Shown here: piece by piece, positions 10,684 to 21,900 of the stretch | How the letters are laid out: each line of letters begins with the position of its first letter | Numbering within the stretch: position 1 is the first letter of the stretch | Origin: Ctenosaura bakeri | Taxonomy: Eukaryota > Chordata > Lepidosauria > Squamata > Iguanidae | Assembly: GCA_948474755.1 (NCBI GenBank) | Contig: CAOLHI010000934.1 | Coordinates: 186,001-250,000, forward strand | Length of the DNA: 64,000 nt | Reading direction: 5' to 3' | Position numbers and translations under genes: made by a program | The notes under the pieces: generated by a model | Database searches by the model: none | The model's input: only the letters and a program-made list of their open reading frames with translations | What the model was told of the DNA's origin: nothing

Positions 10684-10938
10684 CTATGCTTGACTGTGGA
10701 AAGAAAGTAGGGACAGTGCCAGTTTGACTTCCCTGGGAAGGGAATTCCAGAGCCTGGGAGCAGCCACTGGGAAGGCCCTCTCCTGTATTCCTACCAGATG
10801 TACCTGTGAAGGTAGTGGGATGGAGAGAAGGGCCTTTCCAGTAGATCTCAAAGCCTGGGCAAGTTCATAAAGGAGAATATGGTCCTTCAGATAACCTGGA
10901 CCTGAGCTGTGTAGGGCTTTAAAGGTCATCAACAGCAC
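10684..10938 (-). pseudogene. L2-type LINE ORF2 C-terminal fragment
   Basis: The minus strand stays open for 84 codons, running from MTFKALHSSGPGYL through ELAQALRSTGKALL to AFPVAAPRLWNSLPREVKLA and SFHSQA. This is the conserved C-terminal tail of L2-clade LINE ORF2. The endonuclease and RT are absent, so it is a 5'-truncated remnant. It is the best-preserved L2 tail in the window. Confidence 0.8.
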
Positions 10939-11572
10939 TTTGAATTGTGCCCAGAAACAGCCAGGCAGCCAGAACTCTTTCTTCTTTCTGTCCTAACCCA
11001 TCACACCCACAGGAAGAATTATGGCTTAATCACAATGTCTGTTGAACACTAAATGTTAATATAGATAGGGCTAGAGCATTCCAGCATTGTGATGCACTAT
11101 TTGTGTCCTTCAACCCAGCATCACTAGATGAAATGTCTTGTTCTACAACATCCACATGGATCAATGCATGCGTTGCAATGGCATATGAATTGGCTAAACT
11201 GCCTCACCCTGTTAATTTCACAGCACATTTGACTAGGGCAGCATCCCTTTTTGTTATATTTGAGATAATTATTGATTTTGTTGTTACAATTATTTTACAT
11301 TTAAATTAATTTACAGATATTTGGTGAGGTTTTTAAAGTAGAAAAATACCACTGGGTAAGGCAACTTGTCCTTGGTGTAGGACAGGGCTGGACTTACCCC
11401 TAGGAAGAATGAGATGGCTCACTTTGGCAGCAAAATTTGGGTGTTATAAAAGGGCAGCAAACTGTTATTTAATTTGTAATTGTGTTTTCACCAGGATGCT
11501 TGTGAAGTTTTTCCGGGGGGGGGGGCGCAAAATAATGATTGGCTTTAGGTGATATGTATCTTGACAGGAAAG
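10939..11572. other. No recognisable gene or element
   Basis: Nothing assignable. There is a G homopolymer of about 11 at 11515-11525. Confidence 0.4.
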
Positions 11573-11790
11573 GAAGCCAGCATGGTATAGAATGTTAGAT
11601 TAGGACTTGGATAGATTGAGGTTAGAATATCTGCTCATTCATGGAAATCCACTGGGTGACCTTGGGCAAATCATAGTCCCTCAGCCTTAGATGAAGGCAA
11701 TGGCAAACATCCTCTGAATGAATCTTGTGAAGAAAACCACAACATAGGGTCACCATGAGCCAGCACTGACTTGAACAATAATGATAGTCT
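11573..11790 (+). mobile_element. tRNA-derived SINE (copy S3)
   Basis: It begins GAAGCCAGCATGGTATAGAA and continues with TGGAAATCCACTGGGTGACC, CCTCAGCCTTAGATGAAGGC and a degenerate TGACTTGAACAATAA tail. The landmarks are in the same order as the other SINE copies. The B box is degraded. Confidence 0.8.
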
Positions 11791-13739
11791 TGAATGGGAT
11801 TGGTTTGGGGTACTATTTATACTTTACCTCATGCAGCAAAATGTCTTGGGGCAGTCCTGCTGCAGGGCATTGTATGAATAGATAACAAAAAGACCTGACA
11901 CCTGATGTAGTTTAGGTTCACTCCCAGAGAAATGGCTGCGGTGCAGAGTGGGTGGCTGTGGCCATTTGCTTTTTGTGTGTGGAGAAAAACAAATTGAACA
12001 CCACAATTATCTCAAAAGATCAGAGCCACCCACACTGCCTGTTTTCTGAGAGATTTTTCAAAACTCAAGGTTTCTTGCTACACATTTTTAAAGGGCTGGG
12101 CAACCTGTGGCCCTGAAGCCACTGTTGAACTGTAATTGCCAGCAGCCATGGCCAGCCTAGCCAAAGAGGCATGATGAGGATAATACTTCATCTTCTGTGA
12201 AACATCTGGCCTGAAGAATAGGATGAAAGACATCCAAAGCTTGCACAGACTTTTGTGACTTTTTTGTTGTTGTTAGCCCAATAGATATAGCCAAATGCAT
12301 TATGTATTTTAACAGTAAATAATAGTAGTAAAAAACCAAACACTTGGAGGGGAGTGGGTATCTGAGTTCCTTGTTTTGGAGTAAATGAGGGCTATTGGGG
12401 AATTTCTTCAGAATTTTATGTGCTTTTAAAATGCCCTGACAGAACATGAGCCTTGCTTTACTGCAACTCCTATGGCAGCGTTTCATAGGCTAGTACTTTG
12501 CAGAAGTGTTGGACCTGAAGATGTAGCTATGGGTGGTGGTGGTCAATTGAGAGCATCTCTCTCCCAAAAATAAAAATTCTGCTCCTTACATTTCAATGAC
12601 TTAAAACTTCAGTTGAACAAATGGAGCTTAGGCACCTAAAGGAAAAAGGTGAGCAAAAATCCCAAGGGAATGTGAACACAGCACATATAAGAATTCTAGG
12701 TGTGAACAATTTCAATGTCATAGCTGCTGAAATGCTAGAAATTTGGGCCACTAAGCAAAATTTCATTTGCGTGGGCAGAATCCTTATTGGGTGGCCGTGC
12801 CCTCGTTTTGCTCCATCCCTGTAAATATATATCCCTGATTGGACTACAATTCCCATAGTTCCTGAGGAGCAAGGAAGGCACCAGACTGGGCTTTAAGTCA
12901 TGTTTTACTACTGGTAATATTTTTCATCATGCAAATGAACTGCTGGTGTCCTACACAATACAGTGTTTTGAAATTTCTCCCAACAGCATTTTGTGAGGTT
13001 GTGTTCTTGTCCAGTAGAGGGTGCTGTTTGGCTGCATATGTCATGTTCTTATGTTTGTACAGAATGAGCGATACAATTGAACATTTCTTTGAAATCCGCT
13101 TCCAGACATTTTTTTTAAAGGCTCATTAGTGTGAAATTCCATTCCAAAGAACATAGCCCAGCTCTGAAAACTTCAATACCAGCATAAATTCCAGCTCAGC
13201 TGTATTAAGCAAAACACCTAACAAGTTTAAATTCTAGAGATCCCTGGTGTCTCTGGACCAATTGTCGCCTCTGCCTGCCAGTATAAAGGTAACTTCAGAG
13301 TAATACAACTGCCGTCCCTCTGGGGCGCGCATGAAAATGAGGTGTACATCTCAAGAGGCCTTTTCTTGTGAACTAACCAAAAGAATTCAAACAAGGAAAT
13401 AAGAATATATTATTGATAAGAATACTGAGCAGTGGTCTTTTCAAAAGCACAGAACAAAGATTAACTAATGGATTCTTTCCCAACTCCCCCAAGATTCTCG
13501 AGGAAGAGAAGCAGATTTTTAACTATAGGGCACTTTCTGGCAGGGCAATACTGGGATTGTTCTCTGTTGCAGATTGGAGCAAACTTTCACTTGGTAAAGG
13601 AGATATCAGTTGTAACTGTCCAGTTTTACTAACATTCAGGTGTTTAGAGTCTGTGAGTTGTGGCCAGAAGAAGGCCCAATTTCAGTACTGGAAAGATGTG
13701 ATGTTGGTAGCTGGTCAAGAATGCTGTTGAAAAAGCCAA
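11791..13739. other. Mostly unassigned; hAT-like half-copy near 12.1 kb
   Basis: At about 12093-12160, GGGCTGGGCAACCTGTGGCC and CCAGCAGCCATGGCCAGCCT resemble half of the hAT-type MITE. At 12830-12870, GGACTACAATTCCCATAGTT is a second short scrap. The remainder has no gene or repeat I can name. Confidence 0.4.
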
Positions 13740-14138
13740 AAATTCAGGGGTTATTTGTAGTCAACTTCATCAGCAATCTCAGAGTCATAAATCCATCAGA
13801 AACAAGGAAACCATACAAAGAGCTGAGAGCCAAAAATAGCATGACTCACAATTGAGTAGGTATTCTTATCTGTTTTTTATAGACAGAGATGTCTGGCCAC
13901 ACCCAGATCCCTGACTTTGTTTAATGATTAGTGCTGTTCAGCTGTGCTCTTCTTGAAACTGTGGTTGCAGCCTCATTCTGCATCTGGGGAGAAGAGTTTC
14001 AGTCACAAGCTTGAGTCTCCATCTTTTCCTAGGACTCAGGAACCTTTCTTCCTTCTGCTCTGATTGTGAACTGACCTGTTGAAGAGGACTTGCTAAGTCT
14101 CTTCCACTTGTAAGTTGTTGTCGTCGTCTTCTTCCTCT

Positions 14139-14170
<32 letters not shown>

Positions 14171-14260
14171 TGAAATGCTCTCAAGGTGTGAAGAGCATGA
14201 CAGGAATCCTCTACAACCTAGCTGGGAGAACTGAAGGGGTGGAGTGACAGATGATATCTA
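13740..14260. other. Possible degraded LTR-type repeat plus a TTC microsatellite
   Basis: The purine-rich stretch 13740-13860 and the C/T-rich stretch 13960-14110 echo the style of 5.4-6.0 kb, without proof of homology. A (TTC)n/(TCC)n tract occupies about 14117-14171. Confidence 0.3.
14117..14171 (+). repeat. (TTC)n imperfect microsatellite
   Basis: An interrupted CTT/TCC run ending in an array of about eight TTC units. Confidence 0.95.
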
Positions 14261-14560
14261 ATAAGGCAAGGTAGTCAACTGAAGGTGAAACCAAAGTCAA
14301 CTATAGATGGAACCAATTAATTATGTCCCCCCTTCTCCTCCTTTATAATTGCACTGCTGTGCAACCTTCAACTTGAAACATCTAACTCAAGGTTGCACAA
14401 CGATAGTGGCCCCAAGGGTCAGTGTCTTAGGGGATGCTCACACTGTTTCTTTGGGACATGCTGGGAGCCACATGAACTATAAAAAATGCCAAAAATAAAC
14501 CAAACCAAAAATGAGTGGAATTCCAGCTTTTGAAAAATAGGCACAAGTGTATCTCAGCTG

Positions 14561-14775
14561 AGAGCCAGCATGGTATAGTGGTTTGGATCAGGACAGTGGG
14601 AGACCAAGGTTCATACTCTCTCAGCCTCAGAGGAAGGCAAGGGCAAACCCCCTCTGAATAAATTCTGCCAAAAAAACCCCAGTGATAGGTTTGCCTTAGG
14701 GTCTCCATAAGTCAGAAATGACTTGAAGGCACCCAACAACAGCTAAATGAATGAACGAACGAACGAATAAATAAT
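14561..14775 (+). mobile_element. tRNA-derived SINE (copy S4) with short tandem tail
   Basis: It starts AGAGCCAGCATGGTATAGTG, carries CTCTCAGCCTCAGAGGAAGG and CCAGTGATAGGTTTGCCTTA, and ends TCAGAAATGACTTGAAGGCA then CAACAACA. A (GAAC)n/(AATA)n tail follows to 14775. This is the clearest copy of the family's 3' end. The middle (CCATGG block) is deleted. Confidence 0.85.
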
Positions 14776-16190
14776 CTCACTTTAATGAAGTGGATGTGTT
14801 CCTGGGAATTACTTCTTTAACAGAAAAGCTGGCACCAGAAGCAGAAATAACATAGAAAGAATAGCACTAGGTCCTTACACCACGGAAAAGAAGAGCAGCT
14901 TAGCATGTTTCAGCAATCTTTTCATTCAAAACTAACAATATGCATGTGTGAAATGAAACAATGAGGTCCAGGAACATTTTAAAACTTCTAGAGATCACAA
15001 GAAGACTTCTTCCAAAATGCATTCAGGAACAACTGTTTCTTCCTCCAACCTGCACTTTTCTTGTGATTTCTGTTTTGGTGGCCAAATCTCTGTCTAGATT
15101 TCCACATTGCCATACTCAAGTCTCTGTTGGACAGAAAAGTATGGGCCATGCAACACTTTCTAGATGCTCCTGTCCTCAAGTTCAGTAGCTGTTATGGCCT
15201 TCTGAATTTTGTAAATGAAACAGCAAGAGATTGACAAAGGCAAAAACTAACAGCTGATGTTATCCTATGAAATGGTTATAAATAATAAGACTAGAAGAGT
15301 ATGTTGTCTGGGTGTAGCCTGAGCCTGTGATGAGGGCAGTATCTCATTTGGCCTAATGGACCATCCTTCAGTGATGGGCTGTGTAATCCAACACATCTAG
15401 AAGAAACTGGACTAGAGAGAGCTGTAGAAGAGATATCTATTAAAGTGGACAGATTGGTTCATGACATGCATGTAACTCACTTATAAATCCATTCAAACCC
15501 ATTTCTGCACCAGGCTGGGAATAAAAGACAAGAAAATTCACATTTGATTTTGAATGCAGTTTTCCTTAACCTACATATTTTGCACAGTTTCTTTAAACAT
15601 ACACATTTTTGAATGTAACTTTCCCCAGTACTTATTTTGTGTTCAATCTTCCTTGATATATATGCATTTTCCTGTATATAACTTTCCCTATTTCAATCAC
15701 TTTTGCACACAATTGTTCTAAAAGTCAAGAACTGCATCCCAAAATTTGTAGAAGTGCACAGTCTCAAAGGTAACTGTATCCCAATCCACATATTACTTCA
15801 GGCAATGTAAATTAGGTCATTTCACTTTAAAAGTGCAGAGCAAATGAAATTCTTCCCTATGCCTAATAATAGACCTCAGGCAGTCTGTTTGAAGTTTCCG
15901 ATATCCACTGAAAATGGCCATTTTGGGCAGTGAGCAGTGGTTTCGATGCTGCCACTTTATTTTACCATATGTCCTTTTCTTTAACAAAGTTTATTACTAC
16001 TACAATTTCACCAGCAGCACAAAACATTGGCTGGTATCTTATTGATAACATGAAAGAGTCTAAGTTAAATTTACACCATCAAAACCAACTTTTTTGGTTT
16101 TTGCAGAAATTGGAATTCATTACTGACCACACAGTAATCTCCCCAACTCACCTTTTCTTAGCTGCAACTTGCTGAACTTGGCCATTTCCT
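14776..16190. other. Mostly unassigned; degenerate T-rich repeat at 15.54-15.72 kb
   Basis: Between about 15540 and 15720 related words recur at loose intervals (TATTTTGCACAGTTT, ACACATTTTTGAATGTAACT, TATGCATTTTCCTGTATATA). A similar pattern is seen at 27.40-27.56 kb. It may be an old internally repetitive dispersed element. The rest is featureless. Confidence 0.4.
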
Positions 16191-16258
16191 GGGCCTCATT
16201 CACACTACAAAATTATAGTGCTATTCCACTTTAACTGCCATGGTTCTGTCCTACGGAA
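16191..16258 (+). mobile_element. Palindromic MITE, family C copy 3, left part
   Basis: GGGCCTCATTCACACTACAA, TTATAGTGCTATTCCACTTT and AACTGCCATGG form the left arm. The element breaks off in the CCTACGGAA word and resumes at about 18404 after the CR1 insertion. The TTATAGTGCTATT and CCACTTT words are shared with family A, so A and C are related. Confidence 0.85.
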
Positions 16259-18317
16259 ACTTCTGTAAACTTAGGGAGCTGCTGGCTGGAATTCCGTGGT
16301 CAGGAATAGTGAAAGGGAAAGGAGTTCAGGAGGCATGGGAGTTCCTTAAAAAGGAGATACTGACGGCACAGTCTAAAACTGTGCCAATAAGGAGGAAAAA
16401 TGGAAGGCATCTGAAGAAACCAGAATGGTTGACTAAAGAACTCTCAGCTGAGCTAAGAGTTAAGAGAAACACGTATAGGAAATGGAAGAAGGGGGAAACC
16501 ACCAAAGAAGAATTTAAGCAAGTAGCCAGGAGATGTAGGGAGGAGGTCAGAAAGGCTAAAGCACAGAACGAACTTAGGCTGGCCAGAGACATTAAAAACA
16601 ATAAAAAGGGTTTTTTTAAATATGTCCGCAGCAAAAGGAAAAAGAAGGAGACAGTAGGGTCGCTACGCAGAGAAGATGGCGAATTACTCACAGGGGGGAG
16701 AGAAAAGGCAGAGCTACTTAACACCTTCTTTGCCTCCGTATTTTCCCAGAAGGATACAAGCACTCAACCTGGCGGTAGGGGAGCAGGGGAGGAAGCAGAG
16801 GAAATGAGGCACTTAATAAGTAGAGAGGTGGTACAGGAATACCTGGCCGCATTGGATGAATTCAAGTCTCCAGGGCCAGATGAATTGCATCCTAGGATAT
16901 TAAAAGAGCTGGCAGAGGTCATTTCGGAACCGCTTGCTATAATTTTTGAGAAATCTTGGAGGACAGGAGAAGTTCCAGCAGATTGGAAGAGAGCAAATGT
17001 TATCCCCATCTTCAAGAAGGGAAAAAAGAGGACCCAAATAATTATCGCCCAGTCAGCCTGACATCGGTACCCGGAAAGATCCTGGAGCAGATCATTAAGC
17101 GTTCAGTTTCTAATCATTTAGAAAACAACGCAATAATCACGAGAAGTCAACATGGATTTCTCAAAAATAAGTCATGCCAGACTAATCTGATCTCTTTTTA
17201 TGATAGAGTTACTAGCTTGATAGATGAAGGGAATGCTGTGGATGTAGCATATCTCGATTTCAGTAAGGCCTTTGACAAAGTTCCCCATGACATTCTTGCA
17301 TCGAAGCTAGTAAAATGTGGGCTAGACAGGGCTACTGTTAATTGGATATGTAATTGGTTGACCGACCGAACCCAACGGGTGATCACGGATGGCTGCTTTT
17401 CATCCTGGAGAGAAGTGACTAGTGGGGTGCCACAAGGTTCTGTCCTGGGCCCAGTGCTGTTCAATATTTTTATCAATGACTTAGATGAAGGAATAGAGGG
17501 CATGCTCATCAAATTTGCAGATGACACCAAATTGGGAGGGGTTGCTAATATGCCAGAGGACAGGATCAAAATTCAAAATGACCTGGATAGATTGGAGAGC
17601 TGGGCCAGGGCGAACAAAATGAAATTCAACAGAGAGAAATGTAAGGTCCTACACTTAGGCAGAAATAATGGAATACAGAAATATAGGATGGGGGACACGT
17701 GGCTGGATAGCAGTACGTGTGAAAGGGATCTAGGAGTCTTCATAGACCACAAGCTGAACATGAGTCAGCAGTGTGATGCGGCAGCCAAGAAAGCCAATGC
17801 AATTCTCGGCTGCATCAACAGGAGTATGGTGTCTAGATCGAGGGAGGTACTGGTACCACTCTACTCTGCTTTGGTTAGACCCCATCTTGAATACTGTGTC
17901 CAGTTCTGGGCACCCCAATTCAAGAAGGATATTGACAAGCTGGAGCAAGTCCAGAGGAGGGTGACCAAAATGGTGAGAGGCCTGGAAAACATGCCCTATG
18001 AGGATAGACTGAGAGAGCTGGGTATGTTTAGTCTGCAGAAAAGGAGGTTAAGAGGGGACATGATAGCCATGTTTAAATATTTGAAGGGATGCCACGTAGA
18101 GGAAGGAGGGGGCTTGTTTTCTGCTGCTCCAGAAACCAGGACAAGGAGCAATGGATTCAAGCTGCAGGAAAGGAGATTCCACCTGAACCTCAGGAAGAAC
18201 TTCCTGACAGTCAGGGCTGTCCGGCAGTGGAATCTGCTGCCTCGGAGAGTAGTGGAGTCTCCTACCTTGGAGGTTTTTAAGCAGAGGCTTGATGGCCATC
18301 TGTCGGGAGTGCTTTGA
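16259..18317 (+). pseudogene. CR1 ORF2 fragment: linker and reverse transcriptase, one frameshift
   Basis: The encoded protein was the CR1 ORF2 polyprotein (endonuclease plus RT), which copies the LINE RNA into the genome by target-primed reverse transcription. The endonuclease is gone. The first frame runs to 17061 and includes GIPWSGIVKGKGVQEAW and EFKSPGPDELHPRILKEL. The second, open to the natural stop at 18315-18317, holds [14 protein letters not shown] (motif A), [11 protein letters not shown] from 17421 and FADD from 17514 (motif C). In that frame (counted from 16956) the catalytic aspartates are residues 101, 189 and 190. The frames part at an A homopolymer at 17022-17027, consistent with loss of one base. 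ATGs at 16240 and 16956 are not true starts. Apart from the truncation and that shift the region is intact. Confidence 0.92.
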
Positions 18318-18403
18318 GGGTGTTCCTGCATGACAGGGAGTTGGACTGGATGGCCCGTGTGGTCTCTTCCAACTCTACATTTCTATGATTCTATGATTCT
18401 ATG
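16259..18403 (+). mobile_element. CR1 LINE, 5'-truncated, inserted in a family C MITE
   Basis: A 2.1-kb CR1 starting within ORF2 between the endonuclease and RT domains and ending in a 3' tail of ATTCTATG units (18381-18403). Lack of a clear target duplication is usual for CR1. The surrounding family C MITE is cut cleanly and continues on the other side, so the CR1 is the younger of the two. It is closely similar to the copy at 59.1-60.2 kb, which suggests a recently active subfamily. The left junction is known only to within a few bases. Confidence 0.92.
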
Positions 18404-18568
18404 AATCCTGGGATCCTATGGAATCCAGCTTAAGGTCGGAGTATTTACAACTCCCAACCAAATTGGTCTAGTGCCTCATCAAACTACAAATCCCAGGATT
18501 CCATAGGGTGAACCCATAGCAGTCAAAATGTAATAATAACACTATAATTATATGGTGTGAATGAGCCC
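18404..18568 (+). mobile_element. Palindromic MITE, family C copy 3, right part
   Basis: It resumes with AATCCTGGGATCCTATGGAA, then AAATCCCAGGATTCCATAGG, and closes with AACACTATAATTATATGGTG and TGAATGAGCCC, the inverse of the left arm at 16191. Together the two parts make about 230 bp. Confidence 0.85.
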
Positions 18569-18690
18569 TAGGTTGGTGGAGAACAGCAGAAAAGTATCCA
18601 ACTGTTTTCCTCCAGCTGAACACAAAGCACAGTTGTCATCTGCAGGGATTTCTGGAGGACTTATTGCTAAAATATTTCTATCCTGCTCTA

Positions 18691-19189
18691 CAAGTGGCTC
18701 CTCAACTTTCATGAGGGTTCAGGCTGCAGAATTCTTACTAAAGTAAAAAAAAACCGTGAATAACTCTCCCCTGCCTAAGTGAGTGCTCTGCCTCCCATTC
18801 CCTTCCAGGGTTCCCTCCCTATTCACTTGCATTTCACCCAGCTATGCTGCCTTCCAGGCTCTTGAGTGATAGGCAAGTGAATAAGGCGGGGCAGTAGCTG
18901 CGTGCTTGTTCTTCCCTTCTTTCACTTGCATTTCACCTGGGCACACTGCCTTCCAGGCACCCAGGTAATAGGCAAGCAAATGGGAGGGGGCAGCAACATG
19001 ACCGGAGAAGGCATGCGTGTGAGACTGCCCCTGCCATTTGCTTGCCTTTGCCCAGGTCCATGGAAGAGAGACATGAGTGCCCAGGCAAAAGTTAGAGGAA
19101 TGGGAGGGGGAGAAGGGTGGAGGCAAGCAGATGCCTTGTGGATAATCCAGTTTGCGAAGGTCAAACCTTTGAATGTGAAGGGAGGACTG
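18691..19189. mobile_element. Tigger/pogo-like non-autonomous element, copy F1
   Basis: The left end reads CAAGTGGCTCCTCAACTTTC and the right end GAATGTGAAGGGAGGACTG, inverted with respect to each other on a CAGTGG.CCCTCCACNTTC pattern. TA dinucleotides flank both sides (18689-18690, 19190-19191), as expected for Tc1/mariner/pogo insertion. The interior has repeated words such as CACTTGCATTTCACC and CTGCCTTCCAGGC in direct and inverted forms. No transposase frame is present. It is related to the copy at 62.66-63.22 kb. Confidence 0.75.
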
Positions 19190-19868
19190 TATTTCAAAAG
19201 ATCTCAGAATGTCATACAAGCAAAATAACCCAGAGACCCCTGAAGGTATCTCGTCCTGTGCATCCAGCTAGAGGAAAATAGCTATACATTTTTTAAATGT
19301 GCCCCCTACTCTTTACCAACTGGAAAATGTGGCTGGATTTTTTTTCGGGGGGGGGGCGCAGCTGAGAAAAGTTGGGTGGGTGAAAATTGGATGGCAAACT
19401 ATTAAAGCCACATCTCCAAGCTGCAACTCCTGATCAAGATTGTGGCCATTGTCATTAGTATGTGACAGCCAACAGTTGAGTTCACACATTTACAGAAATT
19501 ATGAACCCCTTATTTCATAAACTGTAATGGTTTTGGAGTTACAGTGTTATCACTATGTCCTGCGCTTCTAGTAATGATAAAAATCCATGAATGTGTGGAA
19601 CGGATCCACATTCACAGTGACACCTCTTCCAGAAACCAGAGTGTTAATTGTTTGGGAAGCTGTGATGAACCAACTTCCTCTACTCCTGCTTTTTGGAGAT
19701 ATCTTTTGTATAAATAACATGACCAGGCAACTGGAGACACCAGTTGAATTTGTGTGCATATTTTAAACTGACACAGCTTTCCCAAAATCATATTCCATTT
19801 TTTCCAGCCATCATGATCAATAGTCTGATCTGATAAGAGTTGTAGTCCAAAGCATCTGGAGAGCAGCA
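19190..19868. other. Unassigned, with a short hAT-like scrap
   Basis: At about 19815-19868, AAGAGTTGTAGTCCAAAGCA and CATCTGGAGAGCAGC resemble the end of the hAT-type MITE. A G homopolymer lies at about 19349-19356. Nothing else is recognised. Confidence 0.4.
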
Positions 19869-20092
19869 GGAGCCTGTTCACATTACATATTTGTTGCACT
19901 GTGTTGTCATTTTAACTGCCATGGCAATGTCTTATGGAATCCTGGAATTTGCAGCTTAGACAGGGACATTAAGTATTCTGAGCCAGAGAGCTGGAATACT
20001 TTATCAGACTACAAACCCCAGGATTCCATAGGATGGAACCATGGCAGTTGAAGTGAATCATGGTGCTATAACTGTGTAGTGTGAAAGGACTC
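19869..20092 (+). mobile_element. Palindromic MITE, family C copy 4
   Basis: It begins GGAGCCTGTTCACATTACAT and continues with TTTAACTGCCATGGCAATGT and CTTATGGAATCCTGGAATTT. The inverse arm follows: CAAACCCCAGGATTCCATAG, ACCATGGCAGTTGAAGTGAA and TAACTGTGTAGTGTGAAAGG. It is nearly full length, and no convincing flank duplication is seen. Confidence 0.85.
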
Positions 20093-20904
20093 TGGCTTGT
20101 AGAAGGATGGTCTTATTATTTTTGGCCTAAAGTGCTCTTTCAGCTGAATACTAGAGTAAAATTCTTCAGACTGCCTTCATCACCATCATTGTTGAAAATC
20201 TACTATTTTACCAGTAATTTCCTTTCCCACTGGAACTTTGTGAACTAGGGAGCTCTCATGCAGAATTTTTAGAAGTTGAGCAATGTACGATTCACCAAAT
20301 TCTTTGGGGAAGTCATGACACTTAAACTAGTGAAACTTTATTAGAAGCCTGCTGTTCAGATATATAGCTATTTATTTTATTGCTTTTACAGTTTGAACAC
20401 ATGCCCCTTTAGCATTTCTGTATACATGGCAGGGTCTCTTAGACTGCTGATTTTATAGTCTAGTTCTGAGTCTCCAGGGTGCAGATCCTCCAGTTTTGGT
20501 AGGCCCAGCTCCAGGTAAGAAGAAAGAACTTTGTGAAAATCGCTCAGCTGCTAAAGCAGCATGTTTGTTCCAGTTTGCAAGACTTAACTGATTTATTGTT
20601 GCAACTTGCAAAGACTCTTGGGGGCAGGGGTCTCTTTATTTACTCAGCTTCCCTCTTCCTCCCTGGTTGTTGTAGCATCATGGCCCACCCTCTGCTAAGT
20701 TTGGCAGCCACCATCTGGCTAGAACCAAGTAGGCTAAATAAAGTGTTCCTTATCTTGCCTCCCTAAGTAAGTGAGAAAGAATAATACCGTAGTTTCTTCT
20801 TGCTCTGGGAAAAGCCCTACAGCTAAAATCGCAAAACAGGAAAATAAGTTATCTCTGTGTACATTTGATTGACAGGCTGTGAGGAACTGTGGGTGGTACT
20901 TAAT
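20093..20904. other. No recognisable gene or element
   Basis: Nothing assignable. Confidence 0.4.
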
Positions 20905-21238
20905 GTATAATGCTTAATGGCATCACCCAGGGGCTGCCTCTAGGTCTTAGATTTTTGCCTAGAAACCTCAAGACTTGGGACCATCCTGAACTGGCAACCC
21001 TGCATACTTCAGTTGTGGAATGCCCTCCCAAGGGAGGCCCGTTAGACCCCACAGCCAGTATTCCAACATGTTGGAAAGATGTGGTTATGATGCACAGCAT
21101 TCATCTCTTGGTTGATTCTAATTCAACTTGTTTAGTTGTAATATTTGCAGTGAGATTTATTAGCTGCCTGGGGGCAGTGTGTGCCTTTTTTAAATACAGA
21201 AAGGCAGAACATAAGTGTTTTGATGAATAAATAAATAG
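20905..21238 (+). mobile_element. L2-type LINE 3' end
   Basis: The plus strand includes LQLWNALPREAR (from about 21006), the L2 ORF2 C-terminal signature, followed by a stop. About 140 bp further on is a 3' tail region with AGAAAGGCAGAACATAAGTG and a run of ATAAATAAATA. It is 5'-truncated. Confidence 0.7.
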
Positions 21239-21629
21239 TTGGATTGTACTTACTTGTTTATTGATTGATTCATTTGCTTAAATGTACAGCTTGTCCCATC
21301 CCAAAGGCTGCAAATGTATAACAAATTGAAAATGGGGGTAAAAACCCTCACTGAAGCATGATAAAACAAAATGGGGAAGAATGCATAACCTTTGTTGTTT
21401 TTGGCATTGTGAGAAGATCTGGCTCTACTTAATGAGGTTAGAGCAAACAACTTCTGATTGTTCTAGTGGTCAGAACATAACTAGTCTTTATTGGCTGTAT
21501 AGGAGTAACCTGGAATACATTAGGTCTTATTTATAAATGTGCAGCATTAGGATGGGTTAACCATACGCTCACATTAGATGTTGTGCATCTGCACAATTTT
21601 TCAGTGCATTTCACAGGTGAAAAACAGGA
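21239..21629. other. No recognisable gene or element
   Basis: AT-rich, with a TTTATTGATTGATTCATTTG patch at 21258 that could be an inverted LINE tail. Nothing else is recognised. Confidence 0.35.
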
Positions 21630-21900
21630 CACACATGTGGCCACACAACATCAGAGTGTGAACAAGATGGCAAATGTTATTAATGAGGAAGAGCACACAA
21701 GCTAGGAGAGACTGCAATAATTTGCTTCTGTATGAACCTGCTGGGAAAGGCAAGACTCTCTCACCTCCTCTCCTGTCTTCTCTACTGAGTTAACTGAGTG
21801 ACAACTATTTTTGCACTTTGAACTCAGTTTGCAGCTACTGAAGTAAGCTAAGGACAAAGGAGGAAATTGGGAGGCAATGAGCCAAACTGGGTGCATCAAA
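21630..21900 (+). mobile_element. Family E repeat, copy 2, with right inverted arm
   Basis: CACACAACATCAGAGTGTGA, TTATTAATGAGGAAGAGCAC and AGGAGAGACTGCAATAATTT align with the core of copies 1 and 3. The next segment, about 21786-21872 (GCACTTTGAACTCAGTTTGC and AAGCTAAGGACAAAGGAGGA), is the inverse of a segment that precedes the core in copy 3 (25.69-25.76 kb). This implies a full-length element bounded by long inverted arms. Confidence 0.65.

Noticed and set aside
16240..16956. ATG codons at 16240 and 16956 as starts of two CR1 proteins
   Set aside because: The first lies in the upstream MITE and the second is internal to the linker; both frames are pieces of one ORF2 separated by a frameshift.
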